Origin: Variovorax sp. PBL-E5
Lineage (GTDB): Bacteria > Pseudomonadota > Gammaproteobacteria > Burkholderiales > Burkholderiaceae_C
Length of the DNA stretch: 64,000 nucleotides
Assembly (NCBI RefSeq): GCF_901827185.1
Contig: NZ_LR594671.1
Location: 806,001-870,000, forward strand
Reading direction: 5' to 3'
Every line of letters begins with the position of its first letter. Within the stretch, counting starts at the first letter, position 1. Shown one piece after another: positions 45,010 to 54,466 of this stretch. The position numbers and the translations under genes were made by a program. The notes beneath the pieces were generated by a model. That model was not told where the DNA came from and did not search any database. It saw only the letters and a list, made by a program, of their open reading frames with translations.

Positions 45010-46017
45010 ATGTTCGATTCTTTTTCTCGCAGCGCACGCCGCCTCGGTGCGCTCGCCGGGCTCGCCCTGTGGGGCGCCGCGCTTCCCGCCGCCTTCGCCC
45101 AGTCGGACTGGCCGCAGCAGCCGATCACGCTGATCATGGGCTTTCCGGCGGGCTCCGGTGTAGACGTGGTGGCGCGCACCATCCAGGATCCGCTGCAGAA
45201 GAAGCTGGGCCAGTCGATCGTCATCGACTACAAGGCCGGCGCCGCCGGCAACATCGCGAGCGAGTACGTCGCGCATGCCAGGCCCGACGGCTACACGCTC
45301 GCCTTCGGCACCGCTGCCACGCACGGCAGCAACGCCGCGCTCTACAAGAAGCTGCCCTTCGACGTCGAGGCCGACTTCGTGCCGGTGGCGCCGGTGCTCG
45401 ACGTCTCCAACGTGCTCACCATCAACCCCGAGGTGATGGACGTGAAGACGCTCAAGGAATTCGTCGAACTCGTCAAGGCCCATCCCGGCAAGTACAACTA
45501 CGCATCGACCGGCAATGGCGCCGGCACCCACATGGCTTTTGCCGAATTCAATTCGCGCCTCGGGCTGCAGATGGTGCATGTGCCCTACAAGGGCGGGCCG
45601 GAGGCCATCACCTCGGTCGTGCGCGGCGAGACCTGCTGCATCATGAACCAGGTGCAGACCGTGCTGCCGCAGTACAAGGCCGGCAAGGTGCGGCTGCTCG
45701 GCGTCACCACCGCCAAGCCGGTGGCGGCCATCAAGGAAGTCCCCACCATCGCATCGAGCGGCCTGCCGGGCACGCAGGGCTTCGACAGCTCGATCTGGTT
45801 CGGCATCTTCGCGCCCAGGGGCACCGACCCGCGCATCGTCGACAAGCTCAACGCCGCCGTGAAGGCCGTGCTGGAGCAGCCCGAGGTCCGCGCGCATTTC
45901 GAGGCCCAGGGCAACACCATCCGCATCGAGACGCCGGCCGAGTTCAAAGAGACCGTGCACGCCAACCGCGTGAAGTGGGCCGAGGTGGCGAAGGCGGCGC
46001 ACATCAGCATCGATTGA
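45010..46017 (+). CDS. Orphan Bug/TctC-family periplasmic receptor
   Basis: 335 residues. Signal peptide ending AAFA-QS, then LIMGFPAGSGVDVVARTIQD, the anchor ITLIMGF and DYKAGAAGNIASEYVAHARP typical of Bug proteins, and VPYKGGPEAITSVVRGETCC. It binds a carboxylate, but no TctAB genes are adjacent. The cysteine pair CC in this receptor is unusual for the family. Divergent from the Nudix-MBL gene, 56 bases apart. Substrate unknown. Confidence 0.88.
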   Translation: MFDSFSRSARRLGALAGLALWGAALPAAFAQSDWPQQPITLIMGFPAGSGVDVVARTIQDPLQKKLGQSIVIDYKAGAAGNIASEYVAHARPDGYTLAFGTAATHGSNAALYKKLPFDVEADFVPVAPVLDVSNVLTINPEVMDVKTLKEFVELVKAHPGKYNYASTGNGAGTHMAFAEFNSRLGLQMVHVPYKGGPEAITSVVRGETCCIMNQVQTVLPQYKAGKVRLLGVTTAKPVAAIKEVPTIASSGLPGTQGFDSSIWFGIFAPRGTDPRIVDKLNAAVKAVLEQPEVRAHFEAQGNTIRIETPAEFKETVHANRVKWAEVAKAAHISID

Positions 46018-46071
46018 GGCGCGGGTTTTGGCGGGTGTGACAGGCTGCCCGGTGCTCCCTAGAATGAAAAA

Positions 46072-47448
46072 ATGAGGCCCGCCAGAGCATGGTTGATGGG
46101 ACTGGTCCTCCTGGCCCACGCCCTGGGCGCGGCCAGCGCCGAAGCCGTGCCTGCCGCGCCTTCGGCATCCCCCGGCACGGCGGTGCTGCTGGACCTCGAT
46201 GGCGCCATCGGCCCCGCGTCCGCCGACTACGTGCGCCGCGGCCTCGCGCTGGCAGCCCGGGAGCATGCGCAGCTGGTGGTGCTGCAGCTCGACACGCCGG
46301 GCGGCCTCGACACCTCGATGCGCGACATCATCAAGCACATCCTCGCTTCCCCGGTGCCGGTGGCGGCCTTCGTTGCGCCGGACGGCGCGCGCGCCGCCAG
46401 CGCCGGAACCTACATCCTCTATGCGAGCCACATCGCGGCCATGGCGCCGGCTTCCAATCTCGGCGCTGCGACGCCGGTGGTGATCGGGATGCCATCGCCC
46501 GCGGCGCCGGCCGGCAAGCCGCCGACCCCGGACAAGGGCGCAGAACCCGCCGCGCCCGCCGACACGATGACCGCCAAGCGCCTGGCCGATGCCTCGGCCT
46601 ACATCCGCAGCCTGGCCCAGCTGCGCGGGCGCAATGCCGACTGGGCCGAGCAGGCGGTGCGCGAATCGGTCAGCCTCTCGGCACAGGAAGCATTGCAGAA
46701 GAACGTCGTCACGCTGATCGCGAGCGACGTGTCCGACCTGCTGCGCCAGCTCAACGGCCGCCAGGTGCCCATGGGCAAGGGCAGCGTGCGCCTCGCCACG
46801 CAGGGGATGCAGGTGCTGGTCTTCGAGGCCGACTGGCGCACCCGGCTGCTGTCGGTGATCACCGAGCCCAGCCTGGCGCTGATCCTGCTGATGGTGGGCA
46901 TCTACGGCCTCTTGTTCGAGTTCTCCAATCCCGGCTTCGTGCTGCCCGGCGTGGTCGGCGTCATCAGCCTGATGCTGGCGCTCTTCGGCCTGCAGATGCT
47001 GCCGGTCAACTATGCGGGGCTGGCGCTGCTCCTGCTCGGCGTGGCCTTCCTCATTGCCGAGGCTTTTCTTCCGACCTTCGGTGCGCTCGGCGCGGGCGGC
47101 ATCGCGGCCTTTGCCATCGGCGCGCTGCTCCTGATCGACAACGATGCGCCGGGCTTCGGCGTGCCGCTGTGGCTGGTCGGGCTGATGAGCGCGATCTCGG
47201 CCGTCTTCATCCTGCTCGTGGCGGGCATGGCTGCGAAGGCGCGCCGGCGGCCGGTGCTGAGCGGCGTCTCGACGCTGGTGGGCGCGACGGGCGAGCTGGT
47301 CGAGTTCGAGGACGGCGAAGGCTGGGCGCAGATCGAAGGCGACTACTGGCACGTGCACGGCGCGCCCGACCTGCGCCCGGGCGGCCGCATCCGCGTGACC
47401 CATGTGCAGGATCTTGCGCTGCAGGTCGTCGCGGTGGCGCATGATTGA
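46072..47448 (+). CDS. NfeD-type membrane-bound serine protease (ClpP class)
   Basis: 458 residues. Signal peptide/first helix, ClpP-like Ser protease with catalytic Ser in [18 protein letters not shown] and Lys in [15 protein letters not shown], then 4-5 membrane helices and a C-terminal OB-like NfeD domain ([20 protein letters not shown]). NfeD-slipin pairs form a membrane protease/scaffold acting on stomatin-like proteins. It precedes the slipin gene by 20 bases. Confidence 0.9.
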   Translation: MRPARAWLMGLVLLAHALGAASAEAVPAAPSASPGTAVLLDLDGAIGPASADYVRRGLALAAREHAQLVVLQLDTPGGLDTSMRDIIKHILASPVPVAAFVAPDGARAASAGTYILYASHIAAMAPASNLGAATPVVIGMPSPAAPAGKPPTPDKGAEPAAPADTMTAKRLADASAYIRSLAQLRGRNADWAEQAVRESVSLSAQEALQKNVVTLIASDVSDLLRQLNGRQVPMGKGSVRLATQGMQVLVFEADWRTRLLSVITEPSLALILLMVGIYGLLFEFSNPGFVLPGVVGVISLMLALFGLQMLPVNYAGLALLLLGVAFLIAEAFLPTFGALGAGGIAAFAIGALLLIDNDAPGFGVPLWLVGLMSAISAVFILLVAGMAAKARRRPVLSGVSTLVGATGELVEFEDGEGWAQIEGDYWHVHGAPDLRPGGRIRVTHVQDLALQVVAVAHD

Positions 47449-47468
47449 ACCCTTCCGGGGAGTCCGCC

Positions 47469-48254
47469 ATGTTCTTCAATTTCGGCTTCGCATTCGTGGT
47501 GCTGTGCCTGTTGCTTCTGCTGGTGCTCGCGGCCTCGTCGCTGCGCATCCTGCGGGAGTACGAGCGCGGCGTGGTGTTCCAGCTGGGGCGCTTCTGGCGC
47601 GTCAAGGGGCCGGGCCTGGTGATCCTCATCCCCGGCATCCAGCAGATGGTGCGGGTGGGCCTGCGCGTGATGGTGCTCGACGTTCCCTCGCAGGACGTGA
47701 TCACGCGCGACAACGTGTCGGTCAAGGTGAACGCGGTGCTCTATTTTCGCGTGGTCGATCCCGAGAAGGCGATCATCCAGGTCGAGAAGTATTTCGAGGC
47801 CACCAGCCAGCTCGCGCAGACCACGTTGCGCGCGGTGCTCGGCAAGCACGAGCTCGACGATCTGCTGGCCGAGCGCGAGCGCCTCAATCTCGACATCCAG
47901 AAGACGCTCGAAGTGCAGACCGCCGCCTGGGGCATCAAGGTGACCAACGTCGAGATCAAGCACGTGGACCTCGCCGAGAACATGGTGCGTGCGATCGCGC
48001 GGCAGGCCGAGGCCGAGCGCGAACGGCGCGCCAAGGTGATCCATGCCGAAGGCGAGCTGCAGGCCTCGGCCAAGCTTTCCGAGGCGGCCGAGATCCTGGG
48101 CCGGCATCCGCAGGCGCTGCAGCTGCGCTACCTGGAAACGCTGACCGTGATCGCGGCCGACAAGAACTCGACCATCGTGTTTCCGCTGCCGATCGAGATC
48201 ATGGGGCCGCTGCTCAAATGGATGAACCGGATGGGCGACGCACCCGGCGCCTAG
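47469..48254 (+). CDS. Slipin (stomatin/SPFH-domain protein)
   Basis: 261 residues. One N-terminal membrane helix ([20 protein letters not shown]), SPFH domain with [20 protein letters not shown] and the conserved [20 protein letters not shown], and a short coiled C-terminus. It forms oligomeric membrane scaffolds; partner of the NfeD protease directly upstream. GGGGAG precedes the ATG. Confidence 0.93.
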   Translation: MFFNFGFAFVVLCLLLLLVLAASSLRILREYERGVVFQLGRFWRVKGPGLVILIPGIQQMVRVGLRVMVLDVPSQDVITRDNVSVKVNAVLYFRVVDPEKAIIQVEKYFEATSQLAQTTLRAVLGKHELDDLLAERERLNLDIQKTLEVQTAAWGIKVTNVEIKHVDLAENMVRAIARQAEAERERRAKVIHAEGELQASAKLSEAAEILGRHPQALQLRYLETLTVIAADKNSTIVFPLPIEIMGPLLKWMNRMGDAPGA

Positions 48255-48311
48255 AGCCGGTCGTGCCCGCCGTGGCAAGATGATTCGTCCAAGTCACCCC
48301 GGAGCTCCTGC

Positions 48312-49286
48312 ATGCTCATCAACTGCGCCGTCTATGAAGACGGCACCAAGCTGGCCGACATTCCGATCGACAGGATCGGCGACTACGTGTCACTGCCGCG
48401 CTGCTTCGTCTGGGTGGCGCTGCACGACCCGACGCCCGAGGAGCTCGAAGAGGTGCGCACCGAATTCGATCTTCATCCGCTGGCCGTGGAGGATGCACAG
48501 CACGGCCATCAGCGCCCGAAGGTCGAGGAGTACGCCGATTCGCTCTTCGTGGTGATGCATCTGCTCGACACCGACGAGCGCCGGCCCGGCGTGCTGGACG
48601 TGGGCGAGCTCAATGTCTTCGTCGGCAGGAACTACGTGGTGTCGGTGCGCAGCCGCAGCGGGCACGGCTTCGTCGAAGTGCGCGAGCGCTGCGAGCGCGA
48701 GCCCGAGCTGCTGCGCAACGGACCGGGCTTCGTGCTCTATGCGCTGATGGACGCGGCGGTCGATCGCTACTTCCCGGTCATCGACGGGCTGGAGGTCGAG
48801 CTCGAGACCATCGAGCAGCAGATCTTCAGCAAGGGCCAGGCCCGCGAGAACATCCGGCGGCTGTATGCCCTGAAGCAGCGGCTCACGGTGCTCAAGCATG
48901 CGGTTGCGCCGCTGCTCGAGGGCACCGGCAAGCTGCACGGCGGGCGCGTGCCGCAGATCTGCGCGGGCTCGCAGGAATACTTCCGCGACGTGGTCGACCA
49001 TCTGGGCCGCATCGATGCCTCGATCGACGCCACGCGCGACACCATCGGCACCGCGATCCACGTCAACCTCTCGATGGTCACCATCGAGGACGGCGAGGTC
49101 ACCAAGCGCCTCGCCGCATGGGCGGCCATCTTCGCGGTGTGCACTGCCTTCGCGGGCATCTGGGGCATGAACTTCGAGCACATGCCGGAGCTGAAATGGC
49201 AGTACGGCTATGTGGCCGCGCTGTTGCTCATGTTCGGGATTTGCGGCTACCTGTACTACCGGTTCCGGCGCGCGGGCTGGGTGTAG
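48312..49286 (+). CDS. corA: CorA-type Mg2+/Co2+ transporter
   Basis: 324 residues. Long cytoplasmic N-terminal domain with coiled helix, then two C-terminal membrane helices and the pore signature GMN at residues 285-287 (IWGMNFEHMPELKWQYGY). It is a pentameric channel for Mg2+ uptake. Its last 59 bases overlap the 3' end of the convergent gntR gene. No Mg2+-sensing leader was recognised upstream. Confidence 0.94.
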   Translation: MLINCAVYEDGTKLADIPIDRIGDYVSLPRCFVWVALHDPTPEELEEVRTEFDLHPLAVEDAQHGHQRPKVEEYADSLFVVMHLLDTDERRPGVLDVGELNVFVGRNYVVSVRSRSGHGFVEVRERCEREPELLRNGPGFVLYALMDAAVDRYFPVIDGLEVELETIEQQIFSKGQARENIRRLYALKQRLTVLKHAVAPLLEGTGKLHGGRVPQICAGSQEYFRDVVDHLGRIDASIDATRDTIGTAIHVNLSMVTIEDGEVTKRLAAWAAIFAVCTAFAGIWGMNFEHMPELKWQYGYVAALLLMFGICGYLYYRFRRAGWV

Positions 49287-50058
49287 GCGCGTCCTCGGCG
49301 AACAGGCTGGCCAGGTCGACCTCCCGTTCCGCGGCCGCACCGGCGACCACGCGCTGCTCCAGTTCGTCCAGGTGCTCCATCGCGATGGCGACGGCGCGTT
49401 GCAATGACGCGCCGCTGAGCGCCTCGATGATCTGCTCGTGTTCCCGCGGCGCGCAGCTCGCGGCCTCGGCCGAATCGAAGAGCGCCTTGTAGAGCTCGGT
49501 GTTCGCCACCAGCCGCCGGATGTAGGAAAGCAGTTCTTCGCTGCCGGCCATCTGCGCCAGCAGCAGATGGAAGTCGCCCGCCATGCGGATCGCGTCCTCG
49601 CGCCGTCCTTCCTTGAAGGCGCGCTGTTCGCCCTGGACGTGCTTGCGCAGCGCCGCGACCTGCTCGCGCGACAGCTGGCCGAACAAGGTCGTGATCAGGC
49701 CGGCCTCGACGATGCGGCGCGCGCGGTAGATGCCGCGCATGTCGTCGATCGACGGGTTGGGCACGAAGGCGCCGCGGTTGTGCTCGAGCACCAGCCGCTT
49801 CTCGGTGCCCAGCCGCGCCAGCGCCTTGCGGATCGCGCCGCGCGTGCAGCCCAGCGCCTCGGCGAGCGCGCGCTCGCGCAGCGGCGTGCCGGGGCGCAGC
49901 CTGCCGCTCAGCAGCGCCTTCGACACCGCGGCATAGACCCGTTCGTCCACGCTGGCATCGGTTGGCGGCGCCTCGGGCGGCGCGGCATCGGCGCGCCTGG
50001 TGCGACTGGCGGGTGGGTCGGAAGGGGCGGGGCGGCTGCGGCGAACGGCGGTGGGCAT
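49228..50058 (-). CDS. GntR-family (FCD) transcriptional regulator
   Basis: 276 residues. The winged helix covers about residues 40-105 (SVDERVYAAVSKALLSGRL, ALGCTRGAIRKALARLG) and the FCD effector domain follows, with metal ligands in the GDFHLLLAQMAGSE and SCAPREHEQIIEAL regions. A Pro/Ala/Arg-rich tail of 35 residues precedes the DNA-binding domain. Divergent from the DUF3311/SSS operon, so it is its likely repressor, with operators at 50163-50176 and 50189-50200. Start at 50058 chosen as most upstream ATG consistent with similarity. Confidence 0.86.
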   Translation of the reverse strand: MPTAVRRSRPAPSDPPASRTRRADAAPPEAPPTDASVDERVYAAVSKALLSGRLRPGTPLRERALAEALGCTRGAIRKALARLGTEKRLVLEHNRGAFVPNPSIDDMRGIYRARRIVEAGLITTLFGQLSREQVAALRKHVQGEQRAFKEGRREDAIRMAGDFHLLLAQMAGSEELLSYIRRLVANTELYKALFDSAEAASCAPREHEQIIEALSGASLQRAVAIAMEHLDELEQRVVAGAAAEREVDLASLFAEDAPTPSPRAGTGSTGSRKSRT

Positions 50059-50129
50059 GGCGGAAATGGTACCCGCGGCGGCCGTGGCGCCGCCGGGCAG
50101 CTGGGGCGGACCCCGGGTCAATCCGCATA

Positions 50130-50158
50130 TTGACCTGACGCATGGTCAGCCATATAAT
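50130..50158 (+). promoter_or_regulatory. Near-consensus sigma-70 promoter of the DUF3311/SSS operon
   Basis: TTGACC, exactly 17 bases, then TATAAT. The spacer contains TGACC..GGTCA-type symmetry (TGACC at 50131-50135, GGTCA at 50144-50148). This is the best sigma-70 match in the window and would start transcription near 50165. Confidence 0.8.
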
Positions 50159-50162
50159 TGAA

Positions 50163-50176
50163 TTTGGTTAACCAAA
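50163..50176. promoter_or_regulatory. Perfect 14-bp palindrome, likely GntR operator
   Basis: TTTGGTTAACCAAA covers the expected transcription start of the operon. A related half-symmetric copy, GGTTGACCAAAA, lies at 50189-50200. Both contain the TTGGT-n-ACCAA type of core seen in FCD-GntR operators. Confidence 0.7.
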
Positions 50177-50188
50177 ATGATATTGAAG

Positions 50189-50200
50189 GGTTGACCAAAA
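50189..50200 (+). promoter_or_regulatory. Second, imperfect GntR operator-like site
   Basis: GGTTGACCAAAA, differing by one base from the right part of the 50163-50176 palindrome. Centre-to-centre distance of about 24-26 bases allows cooperative binding. Confidence 0.55.
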
Positions 50201-50230
50201 ATTCAACCAACTGCGAAAGCGAGGCCTCGC

Positions 50231-50449
50231 GTGAATCCCCTCAAATGGCTGGCCCTGTTGCCGGTGATCGCGTTCTTCAGCGGCGGATGGCTCAGCGCCT
50301 TCGCGCCGGACTTCGTGCTGGGCCTGCCTTTCCTCATGCTGTGGAACGTGAGCTGGCTGGTGCTGAGCTCCTTCATCATGCTGGCCATCGACCGCAGCGA
50401 GGGCGACCTCGACGCCGCGGACGCAGCAGCAGCCGGAGAGGCTCGATGA
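50231..50449 (+). CDS. DUF3311 small membrane protein
   Basis: 72 residues with two predicted membrane helices (LALLPVIAFFSGGWLSAFA and LMLWNVSWLVLSSFIMLAI). DUF3311 proteins are almost always paired with an SSS transporter and are thought to be its accessory subunit, though no mechanism is known. Start is GTG. The stop overlaps the transporter ATG (ATGA). Confidence 0.85.
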   Translation: MNPLKWLALLPVIAFFSGGWLSAFAPDFVLGLPFLMLWNVSWLVLSSFIMLAIDRSEGDLDAADAAAAGEAR

Positions 50450-51921
50450 ACATCGCATTGCCGATCATTGCCTTCTTCGTGCTCGGCGCGCTCGGGCTCG
50501 CGGTGCTCGCGCGCCGCGGCCGCAAGATGAGCCTCGAACAATGGGCGCTGGGCGGGCGCGGGCTCGGTGCCATCATGGTGTTCCTGCTGATGGCGGGCGA
50601 ATCCTTCTCCACCTTCACCTTCCTGGGCGCGAGCGGCTGGTCGTACAGCAAGGGCGCGCCGGCCTTCTACATCCTGGCCTACGGCGGCCTGGCCTACCTG
50701 ATGGCGTTCTGGATGCTGCCGGCCGTCTGGCGCTATGCCAACGCGCACAAGCTGGTGTCGTTCTCGGATTTCTTCGCCAGCAAGTACGACAGCCGCGCGC
50801 TCGGCGTGCTGGTCTCGGTGGTGGCGCTGATGGGCATGGTGGCGCTGCTCACCATCCAGCTGCGCGGACTGGGCATCATCGTCTCCGAGGCTTCCTACGG
50901 CGCCATCGCGCCGCAGGTCGCGATCTGGATCGGCGCGGCGGTGATGGTGGTCTACGTGCTGGTGTCGGGCATCCACGGCTCGGCGAGCATCGCGATCGTG
51001 AAGGACCTCCTGATCCTCGGCCTCGCGATCTTCCTCGGCGTGTACCTGCCCTTGCACTACTACGGCGGCGTGACGCCGATGTTCGCCGCGATCCATCAAG
51101 CGAACCCGAGCTACTTCCAGTTTCCGAAGGACGGCCTGAACCTCACCTGGTACAACTCGACCATCCTGCTGACGGCGCTGGGCTATTACCTCTACCCGTT
51201 CAACCTGACCTCGGTGTATGCGGCCAGGAGCGCGCGCGCCGTGCGGCGCAACACCATCCTGATGCCGCTCTACCAGATCGTGATCGCCTTCCTGTTCCTG
51301 GTCGGTTTCGCGGCCATCCTCAAGGTGCCGGGGCTCAAGGGCGCGGAGGTCGACCTCGCACTGTTCGGCCTCGCCAAGGCGAGCTTCGATCCGTGGTTCG
51401 TCGGCCTCATCGGCGGCACGGGCGTGCTGACCGCGCTGGTGCCGGGCTCGATGATCCTGCTCACCGCGTCGACCGTGATCGGCAAGAACGTCTACAAGGA
51501 AGGCTTCGCGCCGCGCGCCACCGACCGCCAGGTGTCGATGATGGCGCGCATCGTGCTGCCGGTCTTCGCGCTGGTGGCGGTCTACTTCGTGCTGCGCGGC
51601 GGCACCACCATCGTGTCGGTGGCGATCTTCGCGTCGAGCCTGTTGACGCAACTGCTGCCCTCGCTGCTGTTCAGCCTGCTACGGCGGCCCTTCGGCAGCA
51701 AGCAGGCCGCCTTTGCCGGCATCCTCGCGGGCGGCGCGGTGCTCGGCTTCACGATGATCGCCGGCACCAGCCTCGGACAATTGTTCCCGCAGGCGCCGGT
51801 GGTCTTCAAATCGCTCAACATCGGCCTGGTCGCGCTGGCGGTCAATGCGCTGGTGTTCGTCGTCGTGACGCTGCTCGGGCGTTTCGTGCCGGCGCGCGGC
51901 GCGGCGGCCGTGCCGGCCTGA
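50446..51921 (+). CDS. Sodium:solute symporter (SSS family)
   Basis: 491 residues, about 13 transmembrane helices. Core motifs include GESFSTFTFLGASGWSYSKG, AYGGLAYLMAFWMLP and the SSS stretch LVPGSMILLTASTVIGKNVY. It is close to pantothenate/monocarboxylate permeases that pair with DUF3311. It imports a solute with Na+. The neighbouring amidohydrolase suggests a cyclic amide or deaminable ring as cargo (inference). Confidence 0.88.
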   Translation: MNIALPIIAFFVLGALGLAVLARRGRKMSLEQWALGGRGLGAIMVFLLMAGESFSTFTFLGASGWSYSKGAPAFYILAYGGLAYLMAFWMLPAVWRYANAHKLVSFSDFFASKYDSRALGVLVSVVALMGMVALLTIQLRGLGIIVSEASYGAIAPQVAIWIGAAVMVVYVLVSGIHGSASIAIVKDLLILGLAIFLGVYLPLHYYGGVTPMFAAIHQANPSYFQFPKDGLNLTWYNSTILLTALGYYLYPFNLTSVYAARSARAVRRNTILMPLYQIVIAFLFLVGFAAILKVPGLKGAEVDLALFGLAKASFDPWFVGLIGGTGVLTALVPGSMILLTASTVIGKNVYKEGFAPRATDRQVSMMARIVLPVFALVAVYFVLRGGTTIVSVAIFASSLLTQLLPSLLFSLLRRPFGSKQAAFAGILAGGAVLGFTMIAGTSLGQLFPQAPVVFKSLNIGLVALAVNALVFVVVTLLGRFVPARGAAAVPA

Positions 51922-51952
51922 TTTCTTTCGCTCTTCTTCGATCGCACTGCCC

Positions 51953-53164
51953 ATGTCCATGCCATCCTCGCTTCTTCTTCGCAACGTGCGTCCGCTGGGT
52001 GCCGCGCCGCTCGACGTGCTGGTGCAGGACGGCCGGCTCGCGGCGCTCGGCCCGGCCTTGCAGGCGCCGAACGGCTGCGCGGTCGAGGAGGGCGGCGGCG
52101 CCTTGCTGCTGCCCGGCCTGGTCGAAGGCCACACGCATCTGGACAAGACGATGTGGGGCATGGACTGGTACCGCAACGAGGTCGGCACCCGGCTCATCGA
52201 CCGGATCGACAACGAGCGCGCCTTCCGCCACGCAAGCGGGCACGACGCCGGTGCGCAGTCGCTTGCGCTCGCCAAGGCCTTTCTCGCGCTCGGCACGACG
52301 CGCCTGCGCACGCATGTCGACATCGACACGCAGGCCGGGCTGCGCCATCTCGACGGCGTGCTGCGCACGCGCAGCGTGTTGCGGGACGTGCAGCAGATCC
52401 AGATCGTCGCCTTCCCGCAGTCGGGCCTGCTGCAGCGTCCCGGCACCGACGCGCTGCTCGACCAGGCGATGGCCGCGGGCGCCGACGTGCTCGGCGGACT
52501 CGACCCCTGCGCCATCGACGGTGACCCGGTGCGCTCGCTCGACACCCTGTTCGGCATCGCCGAGCGCCGCGCGTGTCCGATCGACATCCACCTGCACGAG
52601 CCGGGCGCGATGGGCGCGTTCTCGCTCGAACGCATCCTCGAGCGCACGGCCGCGCTCGGCATGCAGGGCCGGGTCGCGATCAGCCACGGCTTCTGCCTCG
52701 GCGACCTGCCGGCGAACGAGCGCGACCCGCTGCTCGCGCGCATGGCCGCGCTCGGCGTGGCGCTGATCACCAGCGCGCCGCCGTCGCGCAGCGTGCCGCC
52801 GCTCATGGCCTGCCGGCAGGCGGGCGTGACGGTGCTGGGCGGCAACGACGGCATCCGCGACACCTGGTCGCCCTATGGCAACCCCGACATGCTGGAGCGC
52901 GCGATGCTCATCGGCCTGCGCTACAACCTGCGCCGCGACGACGAGCTCGACGTGGCGCTCGATTGCGTCACCGAAGCGGGCGCGCGCGGCTGCGGCTTCG
53001 GAGCCTACGGCCTCGCGCCCGGCTGCCGCGCCGACCTGGTGCTGCTCGATGCGCAGACCGTCGCCGAGGCGGTGGTCGCGCGGCCGGTGCGGCGGCTCGT
53101 GGTGGCGGGCGGCCGCATCGTGGCGCGCAACGGCGAGCTGCTGCCCGACGCGGTGCCTGCATGA
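51953..53164 (+). CDS. Cytosine deaminase-like amidohydrolase
   Basis: 403 residues, TIM-barrel amidohydrolase. Metal ligands are HTH in LVEGHTHLDKTMWGMDWY (near residue 60), the His-Glu pair near CPIDIHLHEPGAMG, HGF in RVAISHGFCLGDLP and Asp in LGGNDGIRDTWSPYG. It hydrolyses or deaminates a ring such as cytosine, isocytosine or an N-acyl compound. Second catabolic gene of the GntR-controlled operon; stop overlaps the MFS start. Confidence 0.87.
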   Translation: MSMPSSLLLRNVRPLGAAPLDVLVQDGRLAALGPALQAPNGCAVEEGGGALLLPGLVEGHTHLDKTMWGMDWYRNEVGTRLIDRIDNERAFRHASGHDAGAQSLALAKAFLALGTTRLRTHVDIDTQAGLRHLDGVLRTRSVLRDVQQIQIVAFPQSGLLQRPGTDALLDQAMAAGADVLGGLDPCAIDGDPVRSLDTLFGIAERRACPIDIHLHEPGAMGAFSLERILERTAALGMQGRVAISHGFCLGDLPANERDPLLARMAALGVALITSAPPSRSVPPLMACRQAGVTVLGGNDGIRDTWSPYGNPDMLERAMLIGLRYNLRRDDELDVALDCVTEAGARGCGFGAYGLAPGCRADLVLLDAQTVAEAVVARPVRRLVVAGGRIVARNGELLPDAVPA

Positions 53165-54435
53165 CGGTGGCAGATACGCCGGTACGCCGCGAGGGCGGCA
53201 TCGGCTTCGCGCTGCTGATCGTGCTCGTCGCGCTCAACCTGCGCGCCTTCTACACCTCGAGCAGTCCGCTGCTCGAAAGCATCCGCAGCGCCACCGGCCT
53301 GGGCTTCCAGTGGGCCGCGATGCTCACCGTGCTGCCGATGATGACGATGGGGCCGATGTCGCTGGCAGGCGTCGCGATCGGCCGGCGCTTCGGCGAGCGC
53401 GCGGCCATTCTGCTCGGGCTGGCGACGATCGCCGCGTCCTGCGCCAGCCGTTTCTTCGTCACCGGCGATGCGCTGCCGCTGCTGCTCAGCGCCGCGCTGG
53501 CGGGCGCCGGGGTCGGGCTCGTCCAGGCCCTGATGCCCGCGGTCATCAAACGCAATTGTCCGGCCCGCATGGGCATCGCGATGGGCCTGTATTCCGCCGC
53601 GCTGATGGGCGGCGGCGGCCTGGGCGCGATGGGCAGTCCCTGGGTCGCGCGCCTCGCCGGCGCATGGCAGGCCGGGCTCGCGGTGTGGGCGCTGCCGGCG
53701 CTGCTCGCGCTATGGGCATGGTCGCGCAGCGCGTATGCCGCGCCGGTGTCCGCGCGCGTGCCCGGCGCGCGCACCGACGCGGGCTGGCTGCGTTGCTTCG
53801 CGAACCGCCGCGCCTGGCTGCTGGCGGTCTACTTCGGCCTGGTCAACGGCGGCTACACCAGCCTGGTCGCGTGGCTGCCGCACTTCTATGCGCAGCAGGG
53901 CTGGAGCGCGGCGCAGGGCGGCGCGATGCTGGCGCTGATGACGGCCGCGCAGCTGGTTTCGGCGCTGCTGCTGCCCGCACTCGCACGCGGCCGGCGCGAC
54001 CTGCGGCCGTGGCTCGCGCTCACGCTGCTGGCGCAGCTCGCGGGTTTCGCTGGGCTGCTGCTGAACGCACCGGCGGCCGCGGCCATCGTGGTGGTGCTGG
54101 GCTTCGGCCTCGGCGGCTCCTTCGCGCTGTGCATGGTGCTGTCGCTCGACCATCTGCCCGATCCCGCGCAGGCCGGCACGCTGGCCGCGTTCATGCAGGC
54201 GGTCGGCTTCATGATCGCCGCCCTGGCGCCCTTCGTGACCGGCGCGGTGCGCGAGCACACGGGCAGCTTCGGCTTCGCGTGGGCCTACCTGGGCGCCGTC
54301 GTCGTGCTGCTGCTGCCGTTGAGCTGGCGCCTCGATCCGCGCGGCTATGCGCGGGCGACGGCCGGGCTCTTCGGCTCGCCGACCTCGGCGCGCGCGGTGC
54401 CGCTCGGCCGTGCGGCCCATGCCGCGGCCGAATGA
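53161..54435 (+). CDS. CynX/NimT-family MFS transporter
   Basis: 424 residues with 12 predicted membrane helices. The start VALNLRAFYTSSSPLLESIR matches the cyanate/nitroimidazole (CynX/NimT) branch of the MFS. Such carriers move cyanate, nitro-imidazoles or other small compounds. Its ATG overlaps the amidohydrolase stop (ATGA). Last gene of the operon; it meets the convergent LysR gene 31 bases later. Confidence 0.87.
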   Translation: MTVADTPVRREGGIGFALLIVLVALNLRAFYTSSSPLLESIRSATGLGFQWAAMLTVLPMMTMGPMSLAGVAIGRRFGERAAILLGLATIAASCASRFFVTGDALPLLLSAALAGAGVGLVQALMPAVIKRNCPARMGIAMGLYSAALMGGGGLGAMGSPWVARLAGAWQAGLAVWALPALLALWAWSRSAYAAPVSARVPGARTDAGWLRCFANRRAWLLAVYFGLVNGGYTSLVAWLPHFYAQQGWSAAQGGAMLALMTAAQLVSALLLPALARGRRDLRPWLALTLLAQLAGFAGLLLNAPAAAAIVVVLGFGLGGSFALCMVLSLDHLPDPAQAGTLAAFMQAVGFMIAALAPFVTGAVREHTGSFGFAWAYLGAVVVLLLPLSWRLDPRGYARATAGLFGSPTSARAVPLGRAAHAAAE

Positions 54436-54466
54436 GCGGCCGTGACGCAGCGCGCGGGCGCGTCCT

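Noticed and set aside
43091..45133. Plus-strand open frame opposite the Nudix-MBL gene
   Set aside because: No domain similarity; the opposite strand shows Nudix and MBL signatures.
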